Shown piece after piece: positions 9,856 to 22,420 of a stretch of 64,000 nt of DNA; the stretch's first letter is position 1, and every line of letters starts with the position of its first letter. The stretch is from Dacryopinax spathularia (Eukaryota; Basidiomycota; Dacrymycetes; Dacrymycetales; Dacrymycetaceae): positions 2,604,001-2,668,000 of the forward strand of contig JBBPFI010000001.1 of assembly GCA_037974965.1 (NCBI GenBank). The letters run 5' to 3'. The notes under the pieces are model-generated. The model searched no databases and was not told the DNA's origin. It was given only the letters and a program-made list of their open reading frames with translations. Position numbers and translations under genes: made by a program.

Positions 9856-10666
9856 ATGGCACCTTCGGGAGCCGTTCCTGCAAAGCGTAAGGAGCGAGAA
9901 GATGATGAGGTCGAGAGCAAAAAGGATGATACTGAGATGAGCGACGCAATGGAAGGTGATGAGAGCGGAGCTGAGGCATCTGGGTCAGGGAGTGAGAGCG
10001 AGGGGACAGAGGAGGAGATCGACAGGGCCAAGGCGGCGAAGAGCAAGAAGACGAAGAGTACGTCGCTTCATTACATCTCTTTCGCAGGTGTAGCTGACGA
10101 TCTGCAGAGCGAAAACACCGTGCAACATCACCCTCGACGTTCGGCGCAACTCTCTCCACCCTCCTCGGGGCCCCCGCCCCCGCCGGAACGGCCGACCTAC
10201 TCACCCTCAAGCCCTCCGTCAAGCATGCCATGAAAGAAGAGAAGCTCGAAAAGCGGGCTCGCGAGATCCTCAAGACCCAAAAGAAAGACAAAGAAGAGAT
10301 CGGCCATGTGACAGAAGTGATCGCGGGGTGGAACAACGAATCCGAGCGAGAGCTACGCAAGGTCGCTCAGCGCGGGGTGGTCAAGCTGTTTAATGCTATC
10401 CAGGCGAGCCAGAGTTTGTCGGCTGCGCAGCAGGAGGCGAAGGAGGCGGAGAAGGGGACTGGGAAGCCTAGACTGCCGGCGCCGAGTATTGATGGGTTTG
10501 GGAACCAGGCGAAGAAGAGGAAGAAGGGGGCGGATAATGTTGTTGGGAGGGCTAAGGAGGGTAAGCATGATCATCTTCTTACTACTTCTCTTGTTTGAGA
10601 CTCATCCCATCCTCAGTTGACCTATCAAAAGAAGGCTTCCTGGCGATGATCAGAGGAGACGCATGA
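9856..10666 (+). CDS. RRP15: Ribosomal RNA-processing protein RRP15
   Basis: Exons 9856-10057, 10108-10560 and 10617-10666 sum to 705 nt, 234 residues. Intron 1 is GTACGT...CTGCAG (50 bp); intron 2 is GTAAGC...CCTCAG. The N-terminus is an acidic Ser/Glu/Lys tract typical of nucleolar proteins. The conserved Rrp15p core follows: FGATLSTLLG, a long basic helix (KEEKLEKRAREILKTQKKDK), then ELRKVAQRGVVKLFNAIQ and a C-terminal LSKEGFLAMIR. In yeast Rrp15 is a pre-60S factor needed for early processing of the 27S pre-rRNA. Fit to family length and motifs is good. Confidence 0.9.
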
Positions 10667-10811
10667 GCCAGTCTTCATTCTTGCCTTACTTTTCTCGCAC
10701 TGTACACTACGCATACCCTCCTCTTAATCGCACGACGCTCATAGCGTTCTGCCATCCGAATTGCTTGGGACTACATTATGCAAGTGTGCTATCTACTCAA
10801 ACCATGTACAA

Positions 10812-13800
10812 TCAGTATACGCGCGTCAACGCCCTCCCCAGCTCGAGCAACAGCTCGCGCCCCTTATCAGACGTCTGCACGTTCAGGTATTCGCTCGCTT
10901 TCTTATCCACGAACGCTACTGGGAAATCCGTTGTAGAGCGGGCGCCCATAGGGCCGGCTTGGGTGAGCATCCAGAGGGAGAGATACTGCGCGATCTCGAG
11001 CCGGAGGAAGGCTTGTCCTTCGGATGTGCTCCAGGGTGGCGAGGACTAACAGACAATTCGTTAGAAGTCTTTAAGCATCCTATTGAGTTGCCAAGGGGCC
11101 CACCTTATCCAGATAAATGCTCTCGAGGATGTCGAATAGCGTCCTCCAGTCCACATTGGCAGCGATGAACGGCCGGAACGCCCACCCCGAGGGGATGTCG
11201 GCCGTATCCTGGTTTTCGAAGTGATATCGGAGCAGCTCGTCGAGCAGCAGGTCGAGGGGGAATGCAACGTTTGAAGGGTATAGTCTCCGGCCGTACCGCG
11301 CGATGGCGTCGGAGATGAGCTCGTGAGGCGCGTTCCCTTGCGAAAGGGCGGTCTCTTTTGCTGCCGTCGTATGTCAACCACATGGATAGCAAGAGCAGGA
11401 GGAAGCGTACCATTGTCAATGATTCTTCGCCATGTCCCCATGACGAGGTTCAGGTCAGAATGGTTCGAGACGTGAAGAATAAGGAGCTTGACATAGTCCA
11501 AATCATACGGAACAGCAAACTGCTGCCACAGATCCGTGATCGTCCATAGCTGCGAGCCAAGCTTCTTGAGTGCATCAGTTGAGGCCGCATCCCGGCCAAG
11601 CTGCTGTTGGAGCTGAGAGTAGATCTCCGCTTGCAGTTGGGCGACTTCGAGCCGTTCTTCGAGGTCGGTGAGGAACTCGACGGGGCTCTGGTCTCCGACG
11701 GGCGCGGAGAGGGATTTGGCGTTGCTAACCGCGCGGGAGAGGTAGGATATCCGCTGCTCCAGTGTGAGTGAAGAACTACGAAGTGTTAGTAGGTTTCCTA
11801 AGTAGGTATCATAGCACACCTACTCCGTGCTATGGGCCATCTCGTTCAGGATAAAAGCAGCCTCGGTCGGCCGTCCATTGCGGACGTAGAACTGCCACAG
11901 CAGCTCGTACTTCCAGAGTTGCGGCGGTGGCCTCGTGAGGAAGATCTCCACATATGGGGTATGCAGCTACGAATTCAATCAGCCGGATACCACGTAAACT
12001 TGGTAAGAGAGGTCACCTCCAGCAGCTTCGTCTCCTGCCCATTGTCGACCATCCACTGATACAGATTATAATGGAAGATCTCGTCATCCGACTGCAACGC
12101 AATCGCATACGCCGCATTCCTGAGCCTATCCTCGTCCGCCACCGCCGACTCGGCCGCCTGCGCAACATACGCATCAAACCTTCTCAAACTCTCAAACGCG
12201 CACTTGTACGCCGCTTCCCGCTGCGCATACCGATACGCACGAGGGTCGTTCGCCGGCTTGTCGGCGGCGAAGTAGGAGGCGCCTTCGTTGAACGAGTCCC
12301 ATTCGCGTGCGCAGACAAGCGGGAGGTTGATGGCGCCTTGCGGGTAGCCGAGGTCGCAGTATTCTTTACAGTATTCGGAGAGCTTTTCGGGTGTGAGGGC
12401 GCGCGCGGCTTGCGAGAAGAGGCGGAGGGATTCTTGCAGGTGGGTTACGCGCTGGCTGGGATGCTCCTGGCGAGCTAGGCGGATGCTCTCGTATCCCTAT
12501 ATTCGCCAAGTCAGCACTATCCCATCGCAAGGAAAGAGGAGGCTGACCTTGTAGACGACCACCTGCTCAGGACTGCAAAACGACCCACACCTCTGATTCA
12601 AAATATCGCTCACAGCATCCACACTCCTCTGCTGTGAGATCTGATGGTTAATAATCGCATTCACCAGCGCCCTGGCCGCCTCAGTCCCCTGCTCCGTAAC
12701 AAGCAGCTCCTCATAGCTCATCTTCGGCAGCAGCTCGCGCACGCGCGGGTCGCACTGCATCATCACGTCATGCAGCCCGAAATCGATCATGAGCATCACG
12801 AATGCGATAGCCTCAATAGTGCGCGAGACGAGGGCTTTGAGAGAACGGACGGCGGCGAGCTCGCGTTCTCGTGCAGTGTCGTCTGCGGGGACAGTGGATT
12901 CAGAGGTGAATATCTCGAAGAGGCCGGATTCGCGGGAGAGGAAGATGTTGAGGTTTGTGAGCTCTGTTTGGACTTGGGAGAGCGTGCTCATCGTCACGTT
13001 CGTCTGGAACTTGCCGGCCACGCTATGCCCCCCGAATCCACGAAGCATCAGCATCCACTCTCCACTCAACTTTTGCAAAAAAGGGGACTTACACAGCAGC
13101 GACCCGCTCTTTCCAGATAGGCCGCAGCAACCGCCCGACATATATCGCCAGCCCCTGATACTTCCCGCTCCACACCACCGGCCCCTCCTCCGCCCCCGGT
13201 CTAAACCTGAACGGCTGCCCCCCCCAGCGCTGAAACAGCCTCCCAGCAAGCGTCTCCACCCCCTGCGCCTGAGCCTGCATCGTGGGCTCGTACTGCATCC
13301 CTCCGTATCGCTGCACCTGGGTCTGAGAGGCAGAGGAGAAGCTGGGCGGGACCCAGTCCCGGAGAGTGAGTGTGTTACCGCATGCGATGGCGAGGGCCAT
13401 ACTGCAGCTCTGGTCCCGCCCAAAGACGTCAAGAAACTGCTGGACGTCATCTTCCGTCCCTAGCCTCGCGCTCCTCTCCACCAGCGCTCTGAGGACATCC
13501 ACAGGTCTGCGCTGCTGCAGGACGTACGCGCCAGCGGTAGTGAGGACGACGTATTGTGCAGGGGGGGAAGTGAACATCGTCAGTGGTGTACTGGTCACAC
13601 TTGTGCTCTCTGGGCTCGGGAGGATGAATTGGGGTGTGGTGAGAGGGGCGATGCCGTGCGTCAGCCCGTCGAGCGTGAATACGCTCCAGGACTCGGTGAG
13701 CGGCGGCCGCTGAGCCGGCGCGAGGGAGGAGTACGTCTGGATGGCGCCTTGCGGAGGCTGGGAAGAGGGGTCGGCGTTATACCTGAACAGCCTGCCCAGG

Positions 13801-15585
13801 TCCGGGGTGCAGGCTAGGACGACCGCCTTCGACAGGGCCGAAGCGCCCGTTTTGGGCAGAGGCTGGCCGATGAGGAAGTCCGAGGCGGAGAGCGTGGCGG
13901 CGTTTATGTCGCTGAAGGTGAATGTGTAGTTTTGCGGGGGTTGTTGGGTTGTTTGGGGATTTTGGGGGGTTTGGGGAGTTTGGGATGGGCGGCCGTATAG
14001 GGCTGGATCGGTACGGGGGACGACGGCGTCGTACGGCACGGCAGGGGGCGAGCGGACGAACATTAGCTCCAGGGAGGCTGGGGCTCCGTTCGGCGTGGGA
14101 TAGGGCGGGCTATTGACCACATACAGGTTTCGGCGGAAGAAGGTGAAGTACAGCCTCAGGCCCGTGGTCGTCACCGCTACGAGGTGGATATACCTGCTCT
14201 CTTGGGGGAGAGTCGGGATCAGAGCTGCGATCCGGAATGACTGTTTGTTCGGCAAGCACGGGTTTGATGGGGACTGCGTAAGAGCGGCGGTGTAGATGTT
14301 TTTCGCTGTGAAGGGGGTGCTGAAGTGCAGACTGGGGTCTTGTGTTGGTGGGGCGGGGGGACCGAGGTAGTACACGGAGATGTCTTCCTGGTTTGTGAGG
14401 GCGTAGAGGACGTTTCGTTTCGAGTCTATGGCTAGTTGGCGGACGATGTCTATTTCCCTGGTTTAGCATGGCTTGGGGTAGATTGGAGAGGAGGGGGAGG
14501 GGGAACGCACCGTGTTTCGGCCCGCCGAACAGCGCAATAGGATAGAACGAGCTACCCGTCGCCACGCTCCGATTAATAATCTCGTACCTCGCTCCCCTCG
14601 TCACAAACGGAATAACGCCCCAACTCTCCGTTCGCCGATACACAAGCTCATAAACACACCCATCCCTCGCCCCACAGCCAAATATCCGCCCGTCCTCCGT
14701 CCCGCACAGGCTGGTCAGCTCGCCGCTCGAGGACAGGTCGACGGAGAGGTCGCTGTCGTATATCTCCCAGGGCTGGGATTGGGGTGCGGAGGCGACGTTG
14801 GGCGGGTGGGCGAGTTGATGGATGGCGTGGAATGTGATGCGGGCGGAGGTGACGACGAGGAGGACCCAGGAGACGGTGGGTTGGTACACCGCTTCAAAGC
14901 GCATCAGCGACTACATTCCCATGACTCCGGCAAAAGAACATACTTCGCCGTGGTTTGACCAGAGCGACGGACGTGACGGGATACTCCATATCCGCCAAAA
15001 CAGTCAAATTATTCGGCCCCCTACAATCCCATCAGCATCCCCCTTACCCTCCCACAGAAGTAAGGCGCACGGCAAAAGATAATCCCACAGCACCACCCGA
15101 CTCCCACTAGCCCACCAAGCCAAGTTCATCTGCGGCAACAGACCCATCCTATACGGCACTCCATCCTCTGCGCCATCATCAGCATCTATACTCTCCATTC
15201 GAGGACAGGAGGGGAGGGGGGAGGGAGGAAGGACGCACGTAGACCGAGGTTTATATCTTGCGGAGGCGATATCTCGTGCGCTTTGAAATAAGGCAGCCAG
15301 GCTTCGTTCCTCAGTGGCGTATACTCCGCCGGTGCATCTACACCACACGCATTAGCTTTCTCCTCACCTCAACACTTAAGCACTAAGGCACTCACTGCTC
15401 AGCACCGAGTACAGATCCACCTGGGTATCCTGCACATCCTTCGCCAAAGCAGAATTAACAGTCTGCCGCGTCCCCTCCACCGCGCGCAGAGCCGAGGACT
15501 CGCTCTCGTTCGGGATCGTCTTTGGAACAGGGCGCTGGTTAGGGACTTGCAGAACAGACTGGGTGAACACGGAGGTCGTGGCCAT
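10812..15585 (-). CDS. NUP170: Nucleoporin NUP170/NUP155 (inner ring scaffold)
   Basis: A multi-exon gene with at least ten short introns. It starts at MATTSVFTQSVLQ and ends ...GRALTRVY with TGA at 10812-10814. The N-terminal half is a beta-propeller of the Nup133/Nup155 type: MNLAWWASGSRVVLWDYL, VYQPTVSWVLLVVTSAR, SGELTSLCGTEDGRIF and later QLAIDSKRNVLYALTNQEDI. The C-terminal half is the alpha-helical stack, with LEQRISYLSRAVSNAKSLS and LWQQFAVPYDLDYVKLLIL. Nup155-class proteins join the inner ring of the nuclear pore to the membrane ring and carry no FG repeats, and none are seen. Individual exon ends near 15.0-15.3 kb are uncertain. It is divergent from the DUG3-like gene. Confidence 0.9.
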
Positions 15586-16165
15586 CCTTGCTCTCCTTCT
15601 CTCCCTGCTGCTGGCAACGCCAAGTGGGAGGAGATATATGCTGCCTGGGGGGGAGGATAGGCCGGTGAGCGCGCGTTGAGGGAGTGGCGAAATCCAACCG
15701 ACTTTTGTCCAGCGCTTCAACTCAACTCAACGACGGCGACGGAAGCGCGTCTGATTGATCCCGCTAACGCGCGAAGAGAACCCTAGGACCCCACGCGCTC
15801 CATAGCTGGGGTCCTGGAAGGAAGGGTGAGCGATGAGGTCACGATGCTGCAACGGCGATGTCAACTTCGGTCCGTTTGCGAGGGACATGCAGTCCACAAA
15901 AGAGGCGTAAGTTACAGTAGGGCACCACTTTTGGCTTGGATGGGGCTATAAATGGAACGTCAACGTGTTGCCCTGCGAGAGGCAACGAGTTGTGGGGTGC
16001 TGTGTGAACTCTTGTACTGTACGTATCCTGTGCGGTAACTTATGGGTTACGCTCGGCTCATGGCTGGGCAGGACGCATATATAAAACCTTTCGCGAGCTG
16101 AAGACGAGCGGCAGTATACCTCTGCATCACTTTATCACGCAGCTTGAACTAGAGCAACAAGAACG
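15586..16165. promoter_or_regulatory. Divergent promoter, NUP170 / DUG3-like
   Basis: A 580-bp spacer without a gene. TATATAAAA at 16078-16086 lies 80 nt before the DUG3-like ATG and is a good TATA box for it; a second TATAAA-like word lies near 15946. Nothing else was recognised. Confidence 0.5.
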
Positions 16166-17271
16166 ATGTGTCGCTGGTTCGCATATATCAGCAATACCGA
16201 GCCTTGCGTACGTCCGCTCTCCCATTCCCTCGCCCACCCAACGCCAGGCTTGTAATGGTACACTGACGCCCCACCCCACAGCTGCTCGAAGACGTCCTCG
16301 TCCGCCCTCAACACTCCCTCACCAAACAAGTCAACGACCACTACCTCCCCCACCTCTTCCACCACCTCCCCGGCGAAACCTCCTCCCAAGAACGCACCGA
16401 AATAAAGACGCGCAACATCCTCCACAACACCGACGGCACCGGGGTGGGATTCTACACTTGGGCGCAGGACGAGTACTCCGAAGTCTCCGGCGCTCGCCCC
16501 TTGCTCTACAAGACCATCCAACCCCCCTCGAACGACCCGAACTTCCGCTCGCTCTGCGCTAACACCTCTGCGCTGACCGTACTGGCGCATATAAGGATGG
16601 CCACGTCGGCGGTGCATATGTTCAACAACCACCCGTTCCAGTTCGGGCGACACCTGTTCATGCACAACGGGACAGTGGCGAACTTTACTGATATTCGACG
16701 CGAAGTTGCGGCGCTGCTGAGTCCGAAAGCGCACGCGGCGGTGCAGGGGAGCACGGATTCGGAACATGTGGGGGCGCTGTATATGACCTACTTGGGGGAA
16801 GACTGGGAGAGGAAGTATCCGCTTCAAGAAATGAAGGCTGCGTTGGAGAAGGCCATCTCCACGGTGCTCAAGCTGCAAAAGCAGGTGCTGAGCCCCGAAA
16901 AGGCGAAAGAAGCGAACTCGCTCAACCTATGCACGACGGACGGCGACCAGCTCGTAGCCGTCCGCTTCCGGAACCACCCCATCGAGCAACCTCCAAGTCT
17001 GTACTACTCCACCGTAGCCGGCCCGACCCTGAACCGCAAGTACCCCGACCATCCCGACGGCGAGGCCGGCTCGCTGAATTCCGATGTGGGCGATGCGTAT
17101 CATGCGAGGGGGACGAAAGATGCTGGGGAGCATGGGAAGCATGTGATTGTTGCTAGTGAGCCGAGCACGTATAGGGAGGAGGACTGGAGGTTGATTGGGA
17201 AGAATGAGGCTGTTTTGGTTGATGAGGATATGGGGGTTACGGTGGAGCCGGTGAGGGTTGAGGGGGCGTAG
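16166..17271 (+). CDS. DUG3: DUG3-like class II glutamine amidotransferase
   Basis: Exon 1 (16166-16207, MCRWFAYISNTEPC) and exon 2 (16282-17271) are joined by a GTACGT...ACAG intron and code for 343 residues. Cys2 after the initiator Met is the N-terminal nucleophile of the class II amidotransferase fold. Further family features are NTDGTGVGFYTWAQ, LAHIRMATSA, NNHPFQFGRHLFMHNGTVANF and GSTDSEHVGALY. In yeast Dug3 works with Dug2 in cytosolic glutathione breakdown, removing the gamma-glutamyl group. The related bacterial YafJ proteins have no settled role, so the substrate is inferred. The very short first exon carries the catalytic residue. Confidence 0.88.
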
Positions 17272-18029
17272 CGCTGGCTGGGAGGGGTGGTAAAGCTAAA
17301 CGAAAATGAATGTGGTCTATCTGGTTGATCTCATACTTTGACCTGACTGGTTACTCGAACGACTGCGATCGATTCTATGCGTGCTATGTACTGCAAAGAT
17401 CGGGGGTAAGAAGCCCTAGCTCACCCCGCCCGATCAGAGCGGTCCACATCGCAATAAGTACCTTCCCTGCCCGACCTGTATGCAACCAATCACCACTCCC
17501 AATCCAAAAAAACACAACCAATACAAAAAAGCTTCACCGAAGTAAAGCTAAGATCGACGCTTAGCGCAACATATAACACTCGTCATCGCCCCCCATCTAC
17601 GCTAAGCCGGTCCTCAATCAGCCAAAGTCCAAACCAGACTAGCGGGCTGTGCAGTGCACCGGCACGTCTCACCTTCAGCCAACACCCCCAACTCATTTCA
17701 TGCTGTCTCACTGTGTCCGTTCCGTCCGTATCAGGCTGTCAGCGCCTTGTCACTGCTTGTCAGTGCCTTGGTTGGGTTGATCCCTAGCTGTCGGTCGGTT
17801 GTGTCGCTGATGGGGCTTTGATGGGAGGGTGAAACGAAAGGGTGAGCGGGTATGTAAGGCGCGTCTCTCTTGCTGAGAGACGTCAGTCTCTAGCTGCTCG
17901 TAGCGCATATAGTTAAGTCTGTGCCTTTCCTCTACGCCATTCGCCTTGAGCTGACATCCAACAGCCTCTGCGGCCCCCCTCAAAAGCGCCTCTGCTAGCC
18001 TATTCATCGATAGATCGTAAGCAACGACC
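17272..18029. other. Intergenic, no gene seen
   Basis: A 758-bp spacer holding the 3' flank of the DUG3-like gene and the promoter of the next small gene. I see no RNA gene, repeat or credible ORF. Confidence 0.6.
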
Positions 18030-18458
18030 ATGCCATCCTCCTCCTCCGCACCACGCCAGCGCACCTACCCCCACTCGCTCGCCTCCTCCGGCCTGATCCT
18101 CGAATCCCTCCTCTCCACCTCCTTCCTCGACGAAATAAGCACCGCCGAGCCCTCCCTCGGCGCCCTCGCGCGCTACCTCCTCTTCCGGGGCCACGTCGAC
18201 TCATCCCTGCACACGCGTCCACGGGAAGAACAAGTCCTGCGAAGTGGAGTTGCGTTCTGGCTTTATCCGACTGGGGGGAAGGGGCCGTATGAGAGGTTGG
18301 GGGATGGCAGGGTCTTGAAGCATGGGTTGCTGGTTACGGTCGAGGCAGGGGCGAGTGTGGCGGATGTGTGTAGGGAGGTGGAGGGACGCCTGCCGGAGAG
18401 GGGGATAGAGCATTTGCATGTACCGGGGGTGCTACCGGATGAGGAGGAGGATGACTAG
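18030..18458 (+). CDS. Hypothetical protein, 142 aa
   Basis: A single-exon frame with an ATG at 18030. The protein has a helical N-terminal half (SLASSGLILESLLSTSFLDE, SLGALARYLLF), then a beta-like stretch (GVAFWLYPTGGKGPYERLG, HGLLVTVEAGASVADVCREV), and ends in an acidic DEEEDD tail. No signal peptide or membrane segment is seen. I do not recognise a family. Codon-position bias and the smooth amino-acid make-up argue that it is real. It is followed 198 bp later by the 3' end of the P450 gene, in convergent orientation. Confidence 0.55.
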   Translation: MPSSSSAPRQRTYPHSLASSGLILESLLSTSFLDEISTAEPSLGALARYLLFRGHVDSSLHTRPREEQVLRSGVAFWLYPTGGKGPYERLGDGRVLKHGLLVTVEAGASVADVCREVEGRLPERGIEHLHVPGVLPDEEEDD

Positions 18459-18656
18459 CTCCGGGCCAAGGGTACGCTTCGGTTCGGACTACTCGTTCTC
18501 AGCTGGACGGGATGAGAGTTGATGTTATGTATTCATGAGATATGTACGATTTATGTGCAATGATTATAACCCCCTTCCGACTATGTACCTCGTCGTGTTA
18601 TTATATGCGGGTGTGATGTCCAGCATCGTCCGGTCATTCATTCGAAGACTGCAGGC

Positions 18657-20478
18657 TCAGTCGGCTGCGTTCGCGGCAGACAGGATCAAGTCCGCCGCTT
18701 CCTTCGATCTCGGTCGTATGACAGTCTCGAAGTGATCCGGATGTCTATCATCACCATTAGCGTGCAGATACGGAAGACGAAGGAAAGGGAGAGAACGCAC
18801 GACACCACCCCACTCGAGAACCCCACCTCGCCAGGGACGATCTCCCTCCCATCCCTCCCGACCTTCCGTCCAATCTCGAACGTCGCCAGCACACTAGCGA
18901 TCTGCACCAACAGCGTCGCATACGCAACATGTTGTCCCAAACACACTCTTCCCCCAAACCCGAAGACGGCACTCCCGTACCCCAGCGCCGTTTGCTGCTC
19001 AGGACTCATCTGGAGGAAGCGCTCGGGCCGGAAGACCTCGACGTCCTCGCCATAGAGGGCGCGGTCGCGCGACATGGCCCATGCGTTTGGCATTAGTAGG
19101 CTGTTCCCGGGGATGCGGTAGGTCAGGTAGGTGTCGTCCTCTGCGGAAGAAAGGCGGTGCGGGAAACCCATAGGGACTATCAAGCCCCAGCGGAGGACTT
19201 CCTTGACCAGGGCATGGAGATAGGGTGTGTGTTCGAAATCGGCAAAGGTTGGGAGTCTGTCGTGCCCCACAATGGCGTCGAGCTCGGCTTGAGCGGCTCG
19301 TTGGGCAGAGGGGAACTTGGTCATCGCTAGTGTGAACGAGGCGAGGGCGGAGACGGTCGTATCTGCTCCGGCGACGAAGAGCGAGCCGCAAAGCCAGCGG
19401 ATGAGCTCTTCGTTCTCCAAGTTCGGGTATTTCTGGAGAAGGTCGGATGCGAGACATGGGTGCGCCCCACGTCCTGCCTAAAGTCAACGTCAGTGAGTCA
19501 TTAGATTTGTTGCTTTCATCCCCACCATCAGCATCTTTACGTTGTCGAACGGAGCATTCACGAGATGTTCCAGCCCTGCACGCCATTCTTTCCCAGTCGC
19601 ATTGAATCCGAATCCAGGCACCCAAGAAGGAACGTGCTTGACTGTTCATGGGAAAACATCAGCTTTCCAGGTACGATGACTCATAGGGAAGGGCACGCAC
19701 GGAATGGTAGAAAGTCTACAATCCAATTGCCCGGAGTTGCTGCGACAGAGAAATTCGCAACCACCGTCTTCGCTTCGTCAATAAGCGCATCACGCTCCGG
19801 TCCAGCCTCCGTGCCGTAGGTGGTCAGCATAATGAAAGCGCCAGCGCTCCTGCAGGAAACATCAAGTTCAAGCGAATTGGGTGATGAACAGAACTGCGCA
19901 CTTACGTTCGGTAGTGGTCTTCCCACTTTTCCGGTTGGTCCAACAGATTCTTCAGGAGTCGATGCGCCTCAGCAGTCATGCCCTCACCATAATGTGCCTG
20001 CACATTACTCAAGCTCATCAGTGGCTGTCCCATTCTCCGGGTTTGCGTATGTCTCGTTCCCTCAACCATGGCGACGCTCTTCTCCCACCCGACCATCTCG
20101 CCTGCGAACGTCATGTGTACCCTACCGGAGTACGTCGCATTCCGTTTCTCCAACAGCTCGCGAGCCGCCGATCGGGTGTTGACGACTATGAGGTGCTGGC
20201 CGAATGCCGTCAAGTGGGTCAGATCGCCTGATCGAGAGTAAGAGTCTCGTCAGCTTTAGAGAGCGGAGATAGCAGGGAGGGGACATGCCGTAAGTCTTTG
20301 CCCAGTCTGCATATGTCAGCCAGGGACGTTCTTTCGGTATTTGGAACGCATTTCCGATAATCGGTAGACCCCGGGGACCAGGAGGGAGGGGAAGCCCCGC
20401 AGTGCGGCGCTGCCATAGAGAGTATGCCAGCACCAACAGACAAACGCCGAAAAGATAGTCCAGTAATATCACCGCCAT
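18657..20478 (-). CDS. Cytochrome P450 monooxygenase
   Basis: A multi-exon gene. The N-terminal membrane anchor (MAVILLDYLFGVCLLVLAYS) is followed by the proline hinge LPLPPGPRGLPIIGN. The I-helix oxygen-binding motif is AGADTT, the K-helix ExxR is in KEVLRW, PERF follows, and the heme-binding loop is FGFGGRVCLGQ with the axial Cys. The last intron (GTGCGT...GATAG) leads to the tail ending ...LILSAANAAD. The first intron (20228-20288) uses a GC donor. It resembles the large basidiomycete P450 families of the O-methylsterigmatocystin-oxidoreductase (CYP64) type; the substrate is unknown. It sits alone, without reductase or biosynthetic neighbours. Confidence 0.93.
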
Positions 20479-22420
20479 AGATGCAAGTCGAATGTCGTAA
20501 CGGTCGTAAGTGGCAGCTGGGACAAAGGAGAAGGAAGGGCAACCGCGAGCAAGATCGAGAGGTAGACCGAGCAAGACAGGTGTTCGCGAAGCACCACCCG
20601 GGCCAAGCGATCACGTTAGACGCGAGAAGCGGGGATGCCAGCGCGAAGTGAGCCAATTAATAGCTTCGTGGTAAGGAGTCGGCGGATCATAGACTTCAAG
20701 CTATTTGCAAGTTGCTGCGAGCGATCGGAGAACGTATCGCAGCCGAGGTCGACCGGATCCCGCTTGATCATGCTCCTCGCGAAGTGCGGAGCCAGCGAAA
20801 GAAAACCCCTGCCCTCATACCATGCCTTGCCTGGCTATTGCCTTTTCGGGAATAAGTTGCAACGTGATGAACTTTCTTAGTTTCTTGGCCGAGCGGAAGA
20901 CGGCTTATCACCGCGATCGACGCGGGGGATATTACCGGCCAAATAGACGATCAGCAGTCATTGAAGCCGTTGTCCAGATGGTCAGGAAGTAGTGTCGCGG
21001 ATGCAAGTCAACATCCATGTTAGTGCGAAGTTCTCCTATCTTCGTTCCCACAGCGCCTGCTCCTGAGCTGTTTGCGACGGAGCCCAAGGGTATCAGATTC
21101 TAGGCGGAAGGGGTCGTTGCGTCGAACGGGACCCACAGTGTGGTAAACGTCAAAGTTTGAAACACAATTTCCCCCGAAGCGTCCGCATCGTACGACAGTA
21201 CGTCAAGTTGTTGGTAAGAGTGATTGTCAGCATGTGGAGGAGGTGCTATTTCAGGGGCGAGTTGAGGGAATGGCCGGAAGCGGCGACATGATCGTGTTCG
21301 AACCGTTCGCACATGGAGACAGGGAATCGACCGCCATCAGATCGCTTACCATTTATGAAAAGTCTCCAGAATCTTGCTACAGAAGAGAGCAAATTGTTGG
21401 GTCATGGGTATCGTGCGCCTTGAGTAAGCTCAAGATGCTTCGACATAAGCAGGTAGTGCATGATCGTGGTCATTGATCAAGTTGATGGTGATGACCGGGA
21501 GCAGAATTCAGGGGGACGGTGCGAATTCGATCCAAAAGGAAGCGTGGACGAGATCACATCGTACAAATTATCTCCTATCTTCGTAACCTAGTCATCACTC
21601 TCATCCGCCGCGTTCCTTATGCTTGTCTACTCGCAAGAGTCGCAACCGATTACCCCACTGTTGGCTACAGAACCCGCTGATCTCGCAATCGCTGCAGTTC
21701 TTGCTCGGCGACAAAACTTGAATGTCAACAAGTTGATATCTTCCCGGTTTCCTGTTGTTTCATGAAAATATCACAGAGAAGATTAAGTATTCGCAATAAT
21801 TGCCGGGATGGTTAGTGATGGGCTTGGACTTCGGTCGTGGGCGACTCGTTCTGGTGCTTGAGCCGGTCGTCCCTAGACAGTCACAGAATCCAACGGCTCT
21901 CGCACGGCTCGCTCGCATTTTGCCGTTGGGGCAGCTCCTCAACCTCGGTTCCCCACTTATCAGGAAATTATCGGACGCCTTCTACTCTTCGTCTCTATTG
22001 CGATCACAAGTCATGACTTGGCTATGATCGAGATCGACTTTCTTCCATGCCGTCAACGCTAGTCTGGTCGTAGTCAAGATCCGGCAGGTGTCCAACCGGC
22101 TGTCCATCTTAATATACGCCATTCCCTGCCTTGTTCGTCCTGCTGGCTCTGCTCTTGGACTTGGAATTCTACGCGAGGACGGTGCAGTGGATATGGCTCG
22201 ATTGCCCTGACCATGCCACATGGTAAGTGTGGTGGTACGTGAGCATGCTATATATCAACCGAAACGTGGTCTTTGCGAGAGGTTGTTCTGTTCCACGATC
22301 CACCTATTAACAAGTCGATCCTTCTACGCCTACTACAACTAAGTTTCGCTCGCTCTCAAAGTCCTACACATCCAAAGGATCATTCCAAAGCCCTGACAGA
22401 CTCGCCCCTTCGCACTGAGC
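20479..22420. other. Long intergenic spacer
   Basis: About 1.9 kb without a gene I can support. A minus-strand stretch at 21100-21312 reads like the C-terminal end of a protein (SYQQLDVLSYDADASGEIVF, then FTTLWVPFDATTPSA) but has no convincing upstream exon. A TATATATC word at 22251-22258 lies about 165 nt before the membrane-protein gene. Confidence 0.4.

Noticed and set aside
13089-14375. Long frames on both strands across NUP170
   Set aside because: Minus-strand pieces are exons with read-through introns; plus-strand ones are shadows.
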